From the NCBI GenBank assembly GCA_900544445.1, contig UQVK01000014.1:1-59417 (forward strand): a DNA stretch of 59,417 nt, in the 5' to 3' direction. Position numbers and translations under genes: made by a program. Under the pieces are notes generated by a model. It was not told where the DNA came from, made no database searches, and saw nothing but the letters and a program-made list of their open reading frames with translations. Shown here piece after piece: positions 9,240 to 19,024 of this stretch. Origin of the DNA: an uncultured Lachnospiraceae bacterium. Its GTDB lineage: Bacteria > Bacillota > Clostridia > Lachnospirales > Lachnospiraceae. Numbering within the stretch: position 1 is the stretch's first letter; every line of letters starts with the position of its first letter.

Positions 9240-9537
9240 ATGAAAAATGAAATCCATACATTTGTCGGTGTACAGCTCAGGCTTGCGTGTGAAAAAATGA
9301 TGGCTCACAAGGATATGAGGAGCCTACAGGAAGAGCCAAGATTACGCCCTCTTTTAATCTGCCATGCAGCTGTGTTCTTCATACAGTGGGACCTATTGTC
9401 AGGGGCTGGCCTACGAAAAAAGAACGGGAAGAGTTAGCTTCCTGTTATCGTTCCTGCCTGGAACTGGCTGAGGCAAACAGCGTCAGGAGAATTGCCTTTT
9501 GTTGTATATCCACTGGAGAATTTCATTTTCTAATATT
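9240..9537 (+). pseudogene. Remnant of a zinc-type macrodomain protein-ADP-ribose hydrolase
   Basis: Both ends and the frame are damaged. The text begins in mid-domain with NEIHTFVGVQLRLAC, shifts frame near 9318, and continues with [18 protein letters not shown] and then [32 protein letters not shown] and [11 protein letters not shown]. Read across the shift this is the central and C-terminal part of the macrodomain family that removes ADP-ribose from proteins. The N-terminal third with the GDIT-type ligand loop is absent, and the C-terminus is replaced by integrase sequence at about 9530-9541. Intact relatives are often linked to sirtuins; none is here. It cannot make an active enzyme. Confidence 0.8.
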
Positions 9538-9795
9538 CGGTGGCATGATTTACGAAGCACATTTTGTACCCTGCTTTTGAAAAATGATTTCAATCCCAAA
9601 GCGGTTTCCAGGCTGATGGGCCGATGGGCCATGCAAAAGAGATTATTACGCTTGATGTGTATGGAGATAATCGCTGACTGTGTAGATGAAATCCAACCGT
9701 TTATAGATGAGGTTTTGCCGAATGAGAATCTGGATCTTGAGTTACAGACAGAAAATATAGACGTGGTTATTTCAGCAGAGGATTACCTTATATAA
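9538..9795 (+). pseudogene. C-terminal fragment of a tyrosine recombinase/integrase
   Basis: From [16 protein letters not shown] onward the sequence reads as the end of a phage/transposon-type integrase, with the box-II HxxR (WHDLR), then KAVSRLMG and, in a shifted frame, HAKEIITLDVYGDN, and finally EIIADCVDEIQPFIDEVLP. The frame break is an exact 8-bp tandem duplication of GATGGGCC (around 9615-9632). A compensating loss near the active-site tyrosine (VYGD) brings the frame back. The N-terminal two thirds are missing and it is joined directly to the macrodomain remnant. This is the best evidence that a mobile element once occupied this site. Confidence 0.8.
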
Positions 9796-10132
9796 AAGTG
9801 AATATACTGGATAAAGAAAAGTATGGCTGCAGGGAGAAGAACAGATGTTCTAAAAAGTGGCTATACTTTTTTACCTATCCATGATATAATTTGCCTGACT
9901 GGAAGAAAAGCAAGTGCTGCCACAGGGGGCATTTGCTTTTATCCAGTCTGGCAGCGAAGAACCAAAGGTTCTGAGCATGACAGAATGAACGAAGAGAATT
10001 CTGTCATGTCCGGTGACTTTTAAAGATGCCAATTCTTCCAGGGTTTATCTGGTGTTGTGCAGTTTTTGAAAAACACGTTTTGGTGACCTTCATTCGTAAA
10101 ATGCATGGTCACCTGGGAGGTAAAAATAGAAA
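9796..10132 (+). promoter_or_regulatory. Hairpin-rich leader between the integrase scar and uvrB
   Basis: An extended -10 (TG at 9882-9883, TATAAT at 9885-9890) predicts a start near 9897. That is the first base of a long stem: 9897-9917 pairs with 9929-9948 over about 18 positions, loop 9918-9928. It is followed by AGAACC-aaa-GGTTCT (9958-9972), a perfect 11-bp pair CATGACAGAAT (9976-9986)/ATTCTGTCATG (9998-10008), and GGTGACC (10082-10088)/GGTCACC (10107-10113) just before the uvrB ribosome site GGGAGG (10115-10120). No T-run follows the stems. The reading frame 9823-10023 has no homology that I recognise and I do not call it. I see no clear LexA box. These may be control stems of uvrB or leftovers of the mobile element. 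Confidence 0.5.
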
Positions 10133-12190
10133 ATGGACCATCAAGGACATTCGCAATCCGCTGGCAGGAGCCAGCTCCTTGCTCATGAAACCGGCGAAAA
10201 AGCCGCCGGTTTCAAGCTACACTCAGAATACCAGCCCACCGGCGATCAGCCTGCTGCCATCGCGAACCTGGTGGACGGCTTCAAAAAAGGCTATCAATTC
10301 CAGACTTTACTGGGTGTTACGGGGTCCGGCAAGACCTTCACCATGGCCAATATCATCCAGCAGCTGCAGAGGCCCACACTGGTAATTGCACACAATAAAA
10401 CACTGGCGGGACAACTTTACGGGGAGTTTAAGGAGTTCTTCCCGGAGAACGCGGTGGAGTATTTTGTCTCTTACTACGATTATTACCAGCCGGAGGCCTA
10501 TGTGCCTTCCTCGGATACCTATATTGCGAAGGATTCGGCCGTCAACGACGAGATCGACAAGCTCCGCCTTTCGGCCACGGCGTCCCTGGCGGAGCGCAGG
10601 GACGTGGTGGTGGTTGCCAGCGTGTCCTGTATCTATGGTCTGGGCAGCCCGGACGAATATAAGGACAAGATCGTTTCTCTGAGACCGGGAATGACGAAGG
10701 ACAGGGACGCGGTGATCCGGGAGCTGATCGGCATCCAGTATGACAGGAACGACATGGACCTGGGAAGAAGCTGTTTCCGGGTGCGCGGCGACGTGGTGGA
10801 AATCAATCCGGCTCAGGGCGGCGATTATCTGATCCGGGTGGAATTTTTTGGCGATGAAATCGACCGGATCGCCGAGGTGGATCCGCTGAGCGGGAGGCTC
10901 GTTTCCACGCTGGAGCATGTGGCAATTTTTCCGGCGTCGCATTATGTGGTTTCCCAGGATAAAATCAATACGGCCTGCGAAACAATAGAACAGGAGCTGG
11001 AGGAACGGATCCGGTATTTCAAGAGCGAGGACAAGCTGCTGGAGGCACAGCGGATTTCGGAACGGACGAATTTTGATATTGAGATGCTGCGGGAGACGGG
11101 ATTCTGCTCCGGCATTGAGAATTATTCCCGGCATCTGAACGGCACCGCGCCGGGAGAACCGCCCATGACGCTTCTGGACTTCTTCCCGGATGATTTTCTG
11201 ATCATCATCGACGAGTCCCATATGACGATCCCCCAGATCCGCGGCATGTTCGCGGGAGACCGCTCCAGAAAAAATACGCTGGTGGACTACGGGTTCCGGC
11301 TGCCCTCCGCACTGGACAACCGGCCTCTGAATTTTGAAGAGTTTGAATCGCATATCGACCAGATGCTGTTCGTGTCCGCCACGCCCTCTGAGTATGAAGC
11401 GGCCCATGAACTGAACCGGGTGGAGCAGATCATCCGTCCCACGGGCCTGCTGGACCCGGAGGTATCGGTGCGTCCTGTGGAGGGACAGATTGACGATCTG
11501 ATCGGAGAGATCCGCAAGGAAATTGAGAAGCATAACAAGGTGCTGGTGACCACCCTGACCAAGCGGATGGCGGAGGATCTGACCGACTACATGAGAGAGG
11601 TGGGGATCCGGGTAAAATATCTGCATTCCGACATCGATACCCTGGAACGGGCTCAGATCATCCGGGACATGCGCCTGGATGTGTTCGATGTGCTGGTGGG
11701 CATCAACCTGCTGAGAGAAGGTCTGGACATCCCGGAGATTTCCCTGGTGGCCATTCTGGATGCGGACAAGGAGGGATTCCTGCGTTCGGAGACCTCCCTG
11801 ATCCAGACCATCGGCCGTGCCGCGAGAAATGCGGAGGGCCATGTGGTCATGTATGCGGACAACATGACGGATTCCATGCGGGCGGCCATTGACGAAACGA
11901 ACCGAAGGCGTGAACTTCAGCAGAAGTACAACGAAGAGCATGGAATCACGCCCCAGACCATCAAAAAGAGCGTGCGTGATCTCATCAGCATATCGAAGGA
12001 AATCGCGAAGGAAGAGGTCCGTTTCGAGAAGGACCCGGAATCCATGGACAAGAAGGAACTGAAAAAGCTCATCGCCGATGTGGAGAAGAAGATGAAGAAG
12101 GCCGCTTCGGAGCTGAACTTCGAAGCGGCGGCAGAGCTGCGTGACAAGATGGTGGATCTGAAAAAGACGTTGGAGAAAATAAAGGAGTAA
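10133..12190 (+). CDS. uvrB: Excinuclease ABC subunit UvrB
   Basis: A 685-residue nucleotide-excision-repair helicase-like subunit that verifies damage with UvrA and recruits UvrC. Visible parts: Walker A GVTGSGKT at about residues 60-67, the beta-hairpin region [20 protein letters not shown], the IIDESH box, SATPSEYE, the GRAARN arginine-finger motif and a C-terminal UVR domain ([14 protein letters not shown]). It is about 20 residues longer than usual at the N-terminus, where homology begins at [15 protein letters not shown]. No alternative start lies in between, so the extension is probably translated. Its codons contain a perfect 9-bp hairpin (10188-10196 with 10204-10212). uvrA follows 11 bases after the stop. 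Confidence 0.97.
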   Translation: MDHQGHSQSAGRSQLLAHETGEKAAGFKLHSEYQPTGDQPAAIANLVDGFKKGYQFQTLLGVTGSGKTFTMANIIQQLQRPTLVIAHNKTLAGQLYGEFKEFFPENAVEYFVSYYDYYQPEAYVPSSDTYIAKDSAVNDEIDKLRLSATASLAERRDVVVVASVSCIYGLGSPDEYKDKIVSLRPGMTKDRDAVIRELIGIQYDRNDMDLGRSCFRVRGDVVEINPAQGGDYLIRVEFFGDEIDRIAEVDPLSGRLVSTLEHVAIFPASHYVVSQDKINTACETIEQELEERIRYFKSEDKLLEAQRISERTNFDIEMLRETGFCSGIENYSRHLNGTAPGEPPMTLLDFFPDDFLIIIDESHMTIPQIRGMFAGDRSRKNTLVDYGFRLPSALDNRPLNFEEFESHIDQMLFVSATPSEYEAAHELNRVEQIIRPTGLLDPEVSVRPVEGQIDDLIGEIRKEIEKHNKVLVTTLTKRMAEDLTDYMREVGIRVKYLHSDIDTLERAQIIRDMRLDVFDVLVGINLLREGLDIPEISLVAILDADKEGFLRSETSLIQTIGRAARNAEGHVVMYADNMTDSMRAAIDETNRRRELQQKYNEEHGITPQTIKKSVRDLISISKEIAKEEVRFEKDPESMDKKELKKLIADVEKKMKKAASELNFEAAAELRDKMVDLKKTLEKIKE

Positions 12191-12201
12191 ATGGAAGAAG
12201 C

Positions 12202-15060
12202 ATGGAACAGGAAAACATAAAGATGAGGCCCCGGGAGTACATCAAAATCAGAGGGGCCAATGAGCACAATCTGAAGAATATCGACGTGGATATCCCGAGA
12301 AATGAACTGGTGGTTCTCACCGGTCTGTCCGGTTCGGGCAAGTCTTCCCTCGCCTTTGATACGATCTATGCGGAGGGACAGAGAAGATATATGGAATCCC
12401 TGTCCTCCTACGCGAGACAGTTCCTGGGGCAGATGGAAAAGCCCAACGTGGAAAAGATCGAAGGGCTTTCCCCCGCCATTTCCATCGATCAGAAATCCAC
12501 CAACCGGAATCCCCGTTCCACGGTGGGGACGGTGACGGAGATTTATGATTATTTCCGTCTGCTCTATGCCAGAATCGGCATTCCGCACTGCCCGAAGTGC
12601 GGCAAGGAGATCAAAAAGCAGTCCGTGGATCAGATGGTGGATCAGATCATGGCGCTGCCGGAGGGAACCCGGATTCAGCTCCTGGCTCCGGTGGTCCGGG
12701 GAAGAAAGGGCGAGCACGTCAAGGTGCTGGAGCGGGCCAGGCGCAGCGGATACGTGCGTGTCCGGGTGGATGGAAGCCTTTATGAGCTGACGGAAGAGAT
12801 CAAACTGGATAAAAATATCAAGCACAACATCGAGATCGTGGTGGACCGTCTCGTGGTGAAGCCCGGAATCGACAGAAGGCTTGCGGATTCCATCGAAAGC
12901 GTGCTGGCGCTCACGGAAGGGCTGCTGTTTGTAGACGTGATCGGCGGGGAGGCCATGACCTTCAGCCAGAGCTTTTCCTGCCCGGACTGCGGAATCAGCA
13001 TCGATGAGATTGAGCCGAGGAGCTTTTCCTTCAACAATCCCTTCGGCGCCTGCCCGGAGTGCTATGGCCTGGGATACAAGATGGAATTTGACGTGGACCT
13101 GATGATTCCGGATAAGAGCAGGAGCATCAACGAGGGCGCCATCGCCGTTTTGGGCTGGCAGTCCTGTAATGAGCCGGGCAGCTTTACCAACGCCATTCTG
13201 CAGGCGCTGGCAAAGGCATACGATTTCAGTCTGGATACGCCCTTTGAGCAGTACAGCGATAAGGTGAAGGATGTTCTGATCAACGGCACGGGAGGTCGTC
13301 AGGTGGAGGTGCATTATAAGGGACAGAGGGGGACAGGCGTCTATCCGGTCGCTTTTGAAGGCCTGGTTAAAAGTGTGGAGAGAAGATACCGGGAAACCGC
13401 CTCTGAGATTTCCAAGCAGGAATATGAGACCTTCATGAGCATCACGCCCTGTCCGGCCTGTAAGGGAATGCGCCTGAAGAAGGGGGCGCTCGCCGTTACG
13501 GTCTGCGGAAAAAATATTTATGAGATCACATCCCTTTCCATCCGGAAGCTCCAGGAATTTCTGAACGATATGGAGCTGACGCCCCAGCAGCTTCTGATCG
13601 GAAAGCAGGTTATTAAGGAAATCAAAGCCCGCGTGGGCTTTCTGGTGGACGTGGGTCTGGACTATCTGTCCCTTTCACGGGCGACAGGAACCCTGTCCGG
13701 CGGTGAGGCGCAGAGAATCCGCCTTGCCACCCAGATCGGCTCCGGACTGGTGGGGGTATGCTATATTCTGGACGAGCCCAGCATCGGCCTGCATCAGCGG
13801 GACAATGACAAGCTGCTGAATACCCTGAAGAATCTCCGGGATCTCGGCAATACCCTGCTGGTGGTGGAGCATGACGAGGATACCATGCTTGCGGCGGACT
13901 ACATTGTGGACATCGGCCCCGGCGCCGGTTCCCACGGAGGCGAGGTGGTGGCCTGCGGCACGGCGCAGGAGCTGATGAAAAATCCGGCCTCCGTCACCGG
14001 AAAATATTTAAGCGGCGAGCTTTCCATTCCGGTTCCGGCGCAGCGCAGGAAGCCTGCGGGCTGGATCACGGTGAAGGGAGCTGCGGAAAATAACCTGAAG
14101 AATATCGACGTCCGTTTTCCGCTCGGCGTGATGACCTGTGTGACCGGTGTTTCCGGCTCCGGCAAAAGCTCTCTGGTGAACGAGATTCTCTACAAAACGC
14201 TGGCAAGAGATCTGAACCGGGCGAGAACCATTCCGGGGAAAAATAAAGGAATTGAGGGAATCGATCAGCTGGATAAGGTGATCGACATCGATCAGTCTCC
14301 CATCGGCCGCACGCCCCGTTCCAATCCCGCCACCTATACCGGGGTATTCGACATGATCCGGGATCTGTTTGCCTCCACGCCCGATGCGAAGGCAAGGGGA
14401 TATAAAAAGGGCCGGTTCAGCTTCAATGTGAAGGGAGGCCGCTGCGAGGCCTGCAGCGGCGACGGCATCATCAAGATCGAGATGCACTTCCTTCCCGACG
14501 TGTATGTACCCTGTGAGGTCTGTGGCGGCAAGCGCTATAATCGCGAGACCCTGGACGTGAAGTACAAGGGAAAGAGCATTTTTGACGTGCTGGACATGAC
14601 CGTGGAGGAAGCGGTGGACTTCTTTGAAAATGTGCCTTCCATCCGCAGAAAAATCGAAACGCTCTACGATGTGGGCCTGTCCTACGTGAAGCTGGGACAG
14701 CCATCAACCACCCTGTCCGGCGGAGAGGCGCAGCGCATCAAGCTGGCGGCGGAGCTGAGCAAACGGAGCACCGGAAAGACCATTTATATTCTGGACGAGC
14801 CCACCACCGGCCTGCATTTTGCGGACGTGCACAAGCTGGTCGATATCCTTCACCGCCTTGCCGACGGAGGAAATACGGTCGTCGTTATCGAGCATAATCT
14901 GGACGTGATCAAGACGGCCGATTATATCATCGATATGGGGCCGGAAGGCGGAGACGGAGGCGGAACCGTGGTCACCCAGGGAACGCCGGAGGAAGTGGCG
15001 GAGAACCCGGATTCCTACACCGGATATTATGTGAAGAAAATGCTGGACCGGGCGAAATGA
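12202..15060 (+). CDS. uvrA: Excinuclease ABC subunit UvrA
   Basis: A 952-residue damage-recognition ATPase with two ABC modules. The first Walker A is GLSGSGKSS near residue 38, the second GVSGSGKSS near 650. Two LSGGEAQRI signatures are visible, and zinc-binding cysteine pairs occur at [22 protein letters not shown] and [14 protein letters not shown]. Length matches the family (about 940). It forms the UvrA2-UvrB complex with the gene just upstream, and the 11-base gap implies one operon. The ATG at 12202 lies in the short intergenic segment after uvrB. Confidence 0.97.
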   Translation: MEQENIKMRPREYIKIRGANEHNLKNIDVDIPRNELVVLTGLSGSGKSSLAFDTIYAEGQRRYMESLSSYARQFLGQMEKPNVEKIEGLSPAISIDQKSTNRNPRSTVGTVTEIYDYFRLLYARIGIPHCPKCGKEIKKQSVDQMVDQIMALPEGTRIQLLAPVVRGRKGEHVKVLERARRSGYVRVRVDGSLYELTEEIKLDKNIKHNIEIVVDRLVVKPGIDRRLADSIESVLALTEGLLFVDVIGGEAMTFSQSFSCPDCGISIDEIEPRSFSFNNPFGACPECYGLGYKMEFDVDLMIPDKSRSINEGAIAVLGWQSCNEPGSFTNAILQALAKAYDFSLDTPFEQYSDKVKDVLINGTGGRQVEVHYKGQRGTGVYPVAFEGLVKSVERRYRETASEISKQEYETFMSITPCPACKGMRLKKGALAVTVCGKNIYEITSLSIRKLQEFLNDMELTPQQLLIGKQVIKEIKARVGFLVDVGLDYLSLSRATGTLSGGEAQRIRLATQIGSGLVGVCYILDEPSIGLHQRDNDKLLNTLKNLRDLGNTLLVVEHDEDTMLAADYIVDIGPGAGSHGGEVVACGTAQELMKNPASVTGKYLSGELSIPVPAQRRKPAGWITVKGAAENNLKNIDVRFPLGVMTCVTGVSGSGKSSLVNEILYKTLARDLNRARTIPGKNKGIEGIDQLDKVIDIDQSPIGRTPRSNPATYTGVFDMIRDLFASTPDAKARGYKKGRFSFNVKGGRCEACSGDGIIKIEMHFLPDVYVPCEVCGGKRYNRETLDVKYKGKSIFDVLDMTVEEAVDFFENVPSIRRKIETLYDVGLSYVKLGQPSTTLSGGEAQRIKLAAELSKRSTGKTIYILDEPTTGLHFADVHKLVDILHRLADGGNTVVVIEHNLDVIKTADYIIDMGPEGGDGGGTVVTQGTPEEVAENPDSYTGYYVKKMLDRAK

Positions 15061-15092
15061 ATGTGCGGTCCGGCCGGAGACAAAAACGCAGC

Positions 15093-15287
15093 GTTACCAT
15101 TCACAGCCACCCCACCCTCATTCGCACCCGTCGCCTCTTCGAGGCTCCAGTCCCGCGCCTTGCGGCACTAAGGCTGCTCATGGGGTGGGGTGACTGCTTC
15201 GCAGCCCAGATTCAGAATGGATAACACGTGCTTACGTGCAAGCACGACGCGCGTGTTGACCATTCTGAATCGGCTGTGAATAGTAAC
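15093..15287. mobile_element. MITE-like palindromic element, copy 1
   Basis: The ends GTTACCATTCACAGCC (15093-15108) and GGCTGTGAATAGTAAC (15272-15287) are inverted copies matching at 15 of 16 positions. Inside are further nested arms: CACCCCACCCTCAT (15108-15121) with ATGGGGTGGGGTG (15180-15192), GATTCAGAATGG (15209-15220) with CCATTCTGAATC (15260-15271), and AACACG (15223-15228) with CGTGTT (15252-15257). The flanks AACGCAGC (15085-15092) and AGCGCAGC (15288-15295) are an 8-bp direct repeat with one mismatch, as expected for a target duplication. No protein is encoded. The same termini recur at 50051-50202. It begins 33 bases after the uvrA stop and may also act as its terminator. Confidence 0.75.
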
Positions 15288-15326
15288 AGCGCAGCAGGCA
15301 GAAAACTTAATTTTTTATGAAAAGGC

Positions 15327-15476
15327 TTTCCAAGGCCGTGCTTTTGGGTTATAATAACAGACGGTATATTTCGCATTGACGAATAAAACGTTATTCTGAA
15401 TAAAATTAGACATAATTCCGGCTGTTTTATAAATGTGAAATATCCGTGCTTGATTCATGACGAATTGGTTTATAAT
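15327..15476 (+). promoter_or_regulatory. Candidate promoters for mreB
   Basis: The AT-rich stretch after the palindromic element holds three possible sigma-A-type promoters: TTTCCA (15327-15332) with TATAAT (15350-15355), spacing 17; TTGACG (15376-15381) with TAAAAT (15401-15406), spacing 19; and TTGATT (15450-15455) with TATAAT (15471-15476), spacing 15. The first has ideal spacing but a weak -35, the last has a perfect -10. Which is used cannot be decided from sequence. Confidence 0.5.
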
Positions 15477-15586
15477 AGAGAATAGAGACGACAGCGCGCA
15501 GGAGAGGAATCATCGGAAGGCTGCTTTCAGAAAAACGGCCGAAGCTCCCTTTCCGGCGTTGCCTTCATTTGGGATTGGAGGAAATT

Positions 15587-16582
15587 ATGCAGTACACGGA
15601 CATTGGAATTGACCTGGGCACGGCCAGCATACTGGTATATATCAGAGGAAAGGGCGTGGTTCTGAAGGAGCCCAGCGTTGTGGCTTTTGACAGAGATACG
15701 AACAAGATCAAGGCGATCGGTGAGGATGCCAGACTGATGCTGGGACGTACGCCGGGTAATATCGTTGCGGTCAGACCTCTGCGTCAGGGCGTCATTTCCG
15801 ACTATACCGTTACGGAAAAGATGCTGAAGCATTTCATCCAGAAGGCGCTTGGCAGAAAGACCTTCCGCAAGCCCAGAATCGCAGTCTGTGTGCCCAGCGG
15901 CGTTACCGAGGTGGAGAAGAAGGCGGTTGAGGACGCGACCTATCAGGCCGGAGCGAGAGAGGTTTCCATCATTGAAGAGCCGATTGCGGCGGCAATCGGA
16001 GCCGGAATCGATATTTCCCGTCCCTGCGGCAACATGATCGTGGACATCGGAGGCGGAACCTCTGATATTGCGGTGATTTCTCTGGGTGGTACCGTCGTGA
16101 GCGCGTCCATCAAGATTGCGGGAGATGATTTCGACGAAGCGCTGGTCCGCTATATGAGAAAGAAACATAATCTGCTCATCGGTGAGAGAACAGCGGAGGA
16201 TATCAAGATCAAGATCGGTTCTGCCTATAAGCGGCCGGAGCCTGATTATATGGATGTGAGAGGCCGGAACCTGGTGACGGGACTTCCCAAAACGGTGAAG
16301 GTTTCTTCGGAGGAGACGGAAGAGGCGCTGAAGGAGCCCACGCTCCAGATTGTGGAAGCCATCCACAGCGTTCTGGAGAGGACCCCTCCGGAACTTGCAG
16401 CGGATATTGCGGACAGGGGCATCGTCCTGACGGGAGGCGGAAGCCTTCTGCGCGGACTGGAGGAGTTGATCAGCGAAAGAACCGGAATCAATACCATGAC
16501 GGCTGAGGATCCGATGACGGCTGTGGCGATCGGAACAGGAAAATATGTGGAATTCCTGGGCGGATACAAGGACGAGGTCTGA
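15587..16582 (+). CDS. mreB: Rod-shape-determining actin homologue MreB/Mbl
   Basis: A 331-residue actin-fold ATPase that organises lateral wall synthesis beneath the membrane. The phosphate-1 loop (DLGTASILVY, residues 9-18), phosphate-2 loop (VDIGGGTSDIAV, about 152-163) and adenosine motif (IVLTGGGSLLRGL, about 285-297) are intact. I use the ATG at 15587, preceded by GGAGG (15577-15581); an upstream TTG at 15569 only adds the ribosome-site codons. No mreC/mreD follow, so this is a solitary copy, as is common for Mbl-type paralogues; which paralogue it is cannot be fixed here. A strong terminator follows. Confidence 0.93.
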   Translation: MQYTDIGIDLGTASILVYIRGKGVVLKEPSVVAFDRDTNKIKAIGEDARLMLGRTPGNIVAVRPLRQGVISDYTVTEKMLKHFIQKALGRKTFRKPRIAVCVPSGVTEVEKKAVEDATYQAGAREVSIIEEPIAAAIGAGIDISRPCGNMIVDIGGGTSDIAVISLGGTVVSASIKIAGDDFDEALVRYMRKKHNLLIGERTAEDIKIKIGSAYKRPEPDYMDVRGRNLVTGLPKTVKVSSEETEEALKEPTLQIVEAIHSVLERTPPELAADIADRGIVLTGGGSLLRGLEELISERTGINTMTAEDPMTAVAIGTGKYVEFLGGYKDEV

Positions 16583-16610
16583 CCGGGACAGAAGAGAAAA
16601 CAGGAATTGG

Positions 16611-16637
16611 GGCTGCTCCTTTGGAGCAGCCTTTGTT
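16611..16637 (+). terminator. Intrinsic terminator after mreB
   Basis: Perfect nine-base stem GGCTGCTCC (16611-16619)/GGAGCAGCC (16623-16631) with a three-base loop, followed by TTTGTT. It separates mreB from recD2. The remaining bases up to 16729 are GC-rich and contain CCGCCGGGCGG twice, with no clear promoter. Confidence 0.85.
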
Positions 16638-16729
16638 GGATATGCGGATGGCCCGCGGGACGGGGCGTCCGCCGGGCGGAGTGACCGCCGGGCGGTATTT
16701 CCGCCTGCGCAGGCATCGGGGGAATCAGA

Positions 16730-19024
16730 ATGGATAAAACATCCACGGAAAAGATATCCGGCTATGTGGAGCATATCATATACAGGAATACGGAGAATGG
16801 CTATACCGTTTTTGAACTGATTGCCGACGGGGAGGAGATCACCTGCGTCGGGAGCTTTCAGGCCATCGACGAGGGGGAGGGGCTGGAGCTTTCGGGCGGC
16901 TATGTGGAACATGCGGTATACGGCAGCCAGTTTAAGGTGGAAAGTTTCGTGGAGACGGTTCTGGAGGACGAACAGAGCATCGAGCGGTATCTGGGCTCCG
17001 GGGCCATCCGGGGAGTCGGTCCCTCTCTTGCCGCGCGGATTGTGAAGAAATTCGGGAGAGATACCTTCCGGATCGTGGAACAGGAGCCGGAGCGCCTTGC
17101 GGAGATCAAGGGGATCAGCGAACGCAGGGCCATGGAGATCGGCGCACAGATGGAAGAAAAAAAGGAAATGCGCGAGGCGATGATCTACCTGCAGAAATAC
17201 GGGATTACCAATACGCTGGCGATGAAGATTTATCAGACTTATAAGGAAGAGGTCTATCATATTCTGGAGGAAAATCCCTACCGTCTTGCGGAGGATATCG
17301 ACGGCATCGGATTCCGGCGGGCGGATGAGCTGGCGGCCAGGATCGGCATTCATACGGATTCCGATTTCCGGATCCGAAGCGGCATCCTTTATACCCTGCA
17401 GCTCGCGGCGGCGGACGGAAATACCTGTCTGCCAAAGGAGCAGCTGGAGGAGAAGGCGGCGCAGCTTCTGGGGCTTTCCGTGGAATATGTGAGCATTCAG
17501 ATCCCGAATCTGGCGATGGAGCGCAAGCTGGTGATCAAACAGGTGCAGGAGGAGGCCTTCGTATACGCTTCCGTCTTCTATTATGCGGAGCTTTCCTGCG
17601 CCAGAATGCTGGCGGATCTGAATGTGAGCCTGGCTCCGGAGGGAGGCTTCCTTCTGTCGGAAGAAGAAAAGGTCCTTCATGATATTGAAAAGCTGGCGAG
17701 GGGGCTCGGAATCGAGCTGGAGGCGCTGCAGCTTGGGGCGGTGCTGGAATGCGTGAGGAACGGCATCATGATCCTCACGGGAGGTCCCGGCACGGGAAAG
17801 ACCACCACCATCAACACCATCATCCATTACTTTGCGGCGGAGGGAATGGATATCCTGCTGGCCGCGCCCACGGGCCGGGCGGCAAAACGGATGACGGAAG
17901 CAACCGGATACGAGGCGCGCACCATCCACAGGCTTCTGGAGCTTTCCGGCCTGCCGGACGAGAACGGCAGCGGGAGCATTTCCCTGAGCCGGGCGCGTTT
18001 TGAACGGAACGCGGACAACCCGCTGGAGGCGGATGTGGTGATCGTGGATGAAATGTCCATGGTGGACATCCAGCTGTTCCAGTCGCTTCTGAAGGCGATA
18101 TCGCCTGGCACCCGGCTGGTGCTGGTGGGGGACGTGAACCAGCTGCCCTCCGTCGGGCCGGGCCAGGTGCTCCGGGATCTGATTGAAAGCAGGGCCTTCC
18201 CGGTGGTGGAGCTGAAAAAGATTTTCCGGCAGGCGGGCGAGAGTGACATCGTCGTCAACGCTCACCGGATCAACGAGGGAAAAGAGATCGCGCTGGATAA
18301 TAAGAGCAGGGATTTCTTTTTTCTGGAACGGGATAACGTGCAGGTGATCTACAAGCACATGATCCTTCTGATCCGGGAAAAGCTGCCGGGCTACGTGCAT
18401 GCGGGGCCTTTTGACATCCAGGTGCTCACCCCCATGCGGAAGGGAAATCTGGGAGCTGAGACGCTCAATGGCATTCTGCAGGCCTGGCTGAATCCCAAAG
18501 CGGATTCCAAGAAGGAATATCAGTCCGCCGACGCGCTCTTCCGGGAGGGAGACAAGGTGATGCAGACGAAGAACAACTACCAGCTCGAATGGGAGGTGGT
18601 GAGCCGCTACGGTATTGCCGTGGATAAGGGCGTCGGGATTTTTAACGGGGATATGGGGATCGTCAGAGAGATCGACGAATATGCCCGTACTCTGACGGTG
18701 GAATTTGACGAACACCGAAGGGTGACCTATTCCTTTGAGCAGACGTCGGAACTGGAGCTGGCCTATGCGATCACCATCCATAAATCGCAGGGAAGCGAGT
18801 ATCCGGCGGTGATCATGCCGCTTCTGGGCGGGCCGAGGATGCTGTTTAACCGAAATCTCCTTTACACGGGAGTGACAAGGGCAAAGGGCTGCGTGACGAT
18901 ACTGGGGAGCCGTCAGGTGGTTCAGGACATGATCCGGAACGAAAGCGAAGCGAAGCGTTTTACGGGACTTGATGTGAGAATCCGGGAAATCATGGCTTTA
19001 GAGGAGCCGAATGAAAATTCTTAA
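16730..19024 (+). CDS. recD2: RecD2-type ATP-dependent DNA helicase
   Basis: A 764-residue superfamily-1B 5'-3' helicase. An N-terminal OB-like region and tandem helix-hairpin-helix segments (RGVGPSLAARIVKKFG, about residues 94-110, and further repeats to about 220) precede the motor. Walker A GGPGTGKTTT starts at residue 351, motif II is DEMSMVD (about 440), and the C-terminal TIHKSQGSEYPAV box is present. The long N-terminus and the absence of recB/recC mark it as RecD2 rather than the RecBCD subunit. RecD2 aids replication and repair. The ATG is the first with sense after the GC-rich spacer. The 3' end overlaps comF by 14 bases. Confidence 0.92.
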   Translation: MDKTSTEKISGYVEHIIYRNTENGYTVFELIADGEEITCVGSFQAIDEGEGLELSGGYVEHAVYGSQFKVESFVETVLEDEQSIERYLGSGAIRGVGPSLAARIVKKFGRDTFRIVEQEPERLAEIKGISERRAMEIGAQMEEKKEMREAMIYLQKYGITNTLAMKIYQTYKEEVYHILEENPYRLAEDIDGIGFRRADELAARIGIHTDSDFRIRSGILYTLQLAAADGNTCLPKEQLEEKAAQLLGLSVEYVSIQIPNLAMERKLVIKQVQEEAFVYASVFYYAELSCARMLADLNVSLAPEGGFLLSEEEKVLHDIEKLARGLGIELEALQLGAVLECVRNGIMILTGGPGTGKTTTINTIIHYFAAEGMDILLAAPTGRAAKRMTEATGYEARTIHRLLELSGLPDENGSGSISLSRARFERNADNPLEADVVIVDEMSMVDIQLFQSLLKAISPGTRLVLVGDVNQLPSVGPGQVLRDLIESRAFPVVELKKIFRQAGESDIVVNAHRINEGKEIALDNKSRDFFFLERDNVQVIYKHMILLIREKLPGYVHAGPFDIQVLTPMRKGNLGAETLNGILQAWLNPKADSKKEYQSADALFREGDKVMQTKNNYQLEWEVVSRYGIAVDKGVGIFNGDMGIVREIDEYARTLTVEFDEHRRVTYSFEQTSELELAYAITIHKSQGSEYPAVIMPLLGGPRMLFNRNLLYTGVTRAKGCVTILGSRQVVQDMIRNESEAKRFTGLDVRIREIMALEEPNENS

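Noticed and set aside
9823..10023. A 66-codon plus-strand frame before uvrB
   Set aside because: Its sequence is made largely of the arms of the inverted repeats, has no homology that I recognise and no good ribosome site.
9796..10132. LexA/SOS operator for uvrB
   Set aside because: I found no GAAC-N4-GTTC or CGAAC-type palindrome close to the candidate promoter; the inverted repeats present do not match it.
10307..11941. A 544-codon open frame on the minus strand within uvrB
   Set aside because: Antisense shadow of a highly conserved gene; no ribosome site and no recognisable domain.
15527..18781. A 1084-codon open frame on the minus strand opposite mreB and recD2
   Set aside because: It runs antisense to two clearly conserved genes, has a histidine/arginine-rich composition typical of mirror frames in GC-rich DNA, and shows no domain.
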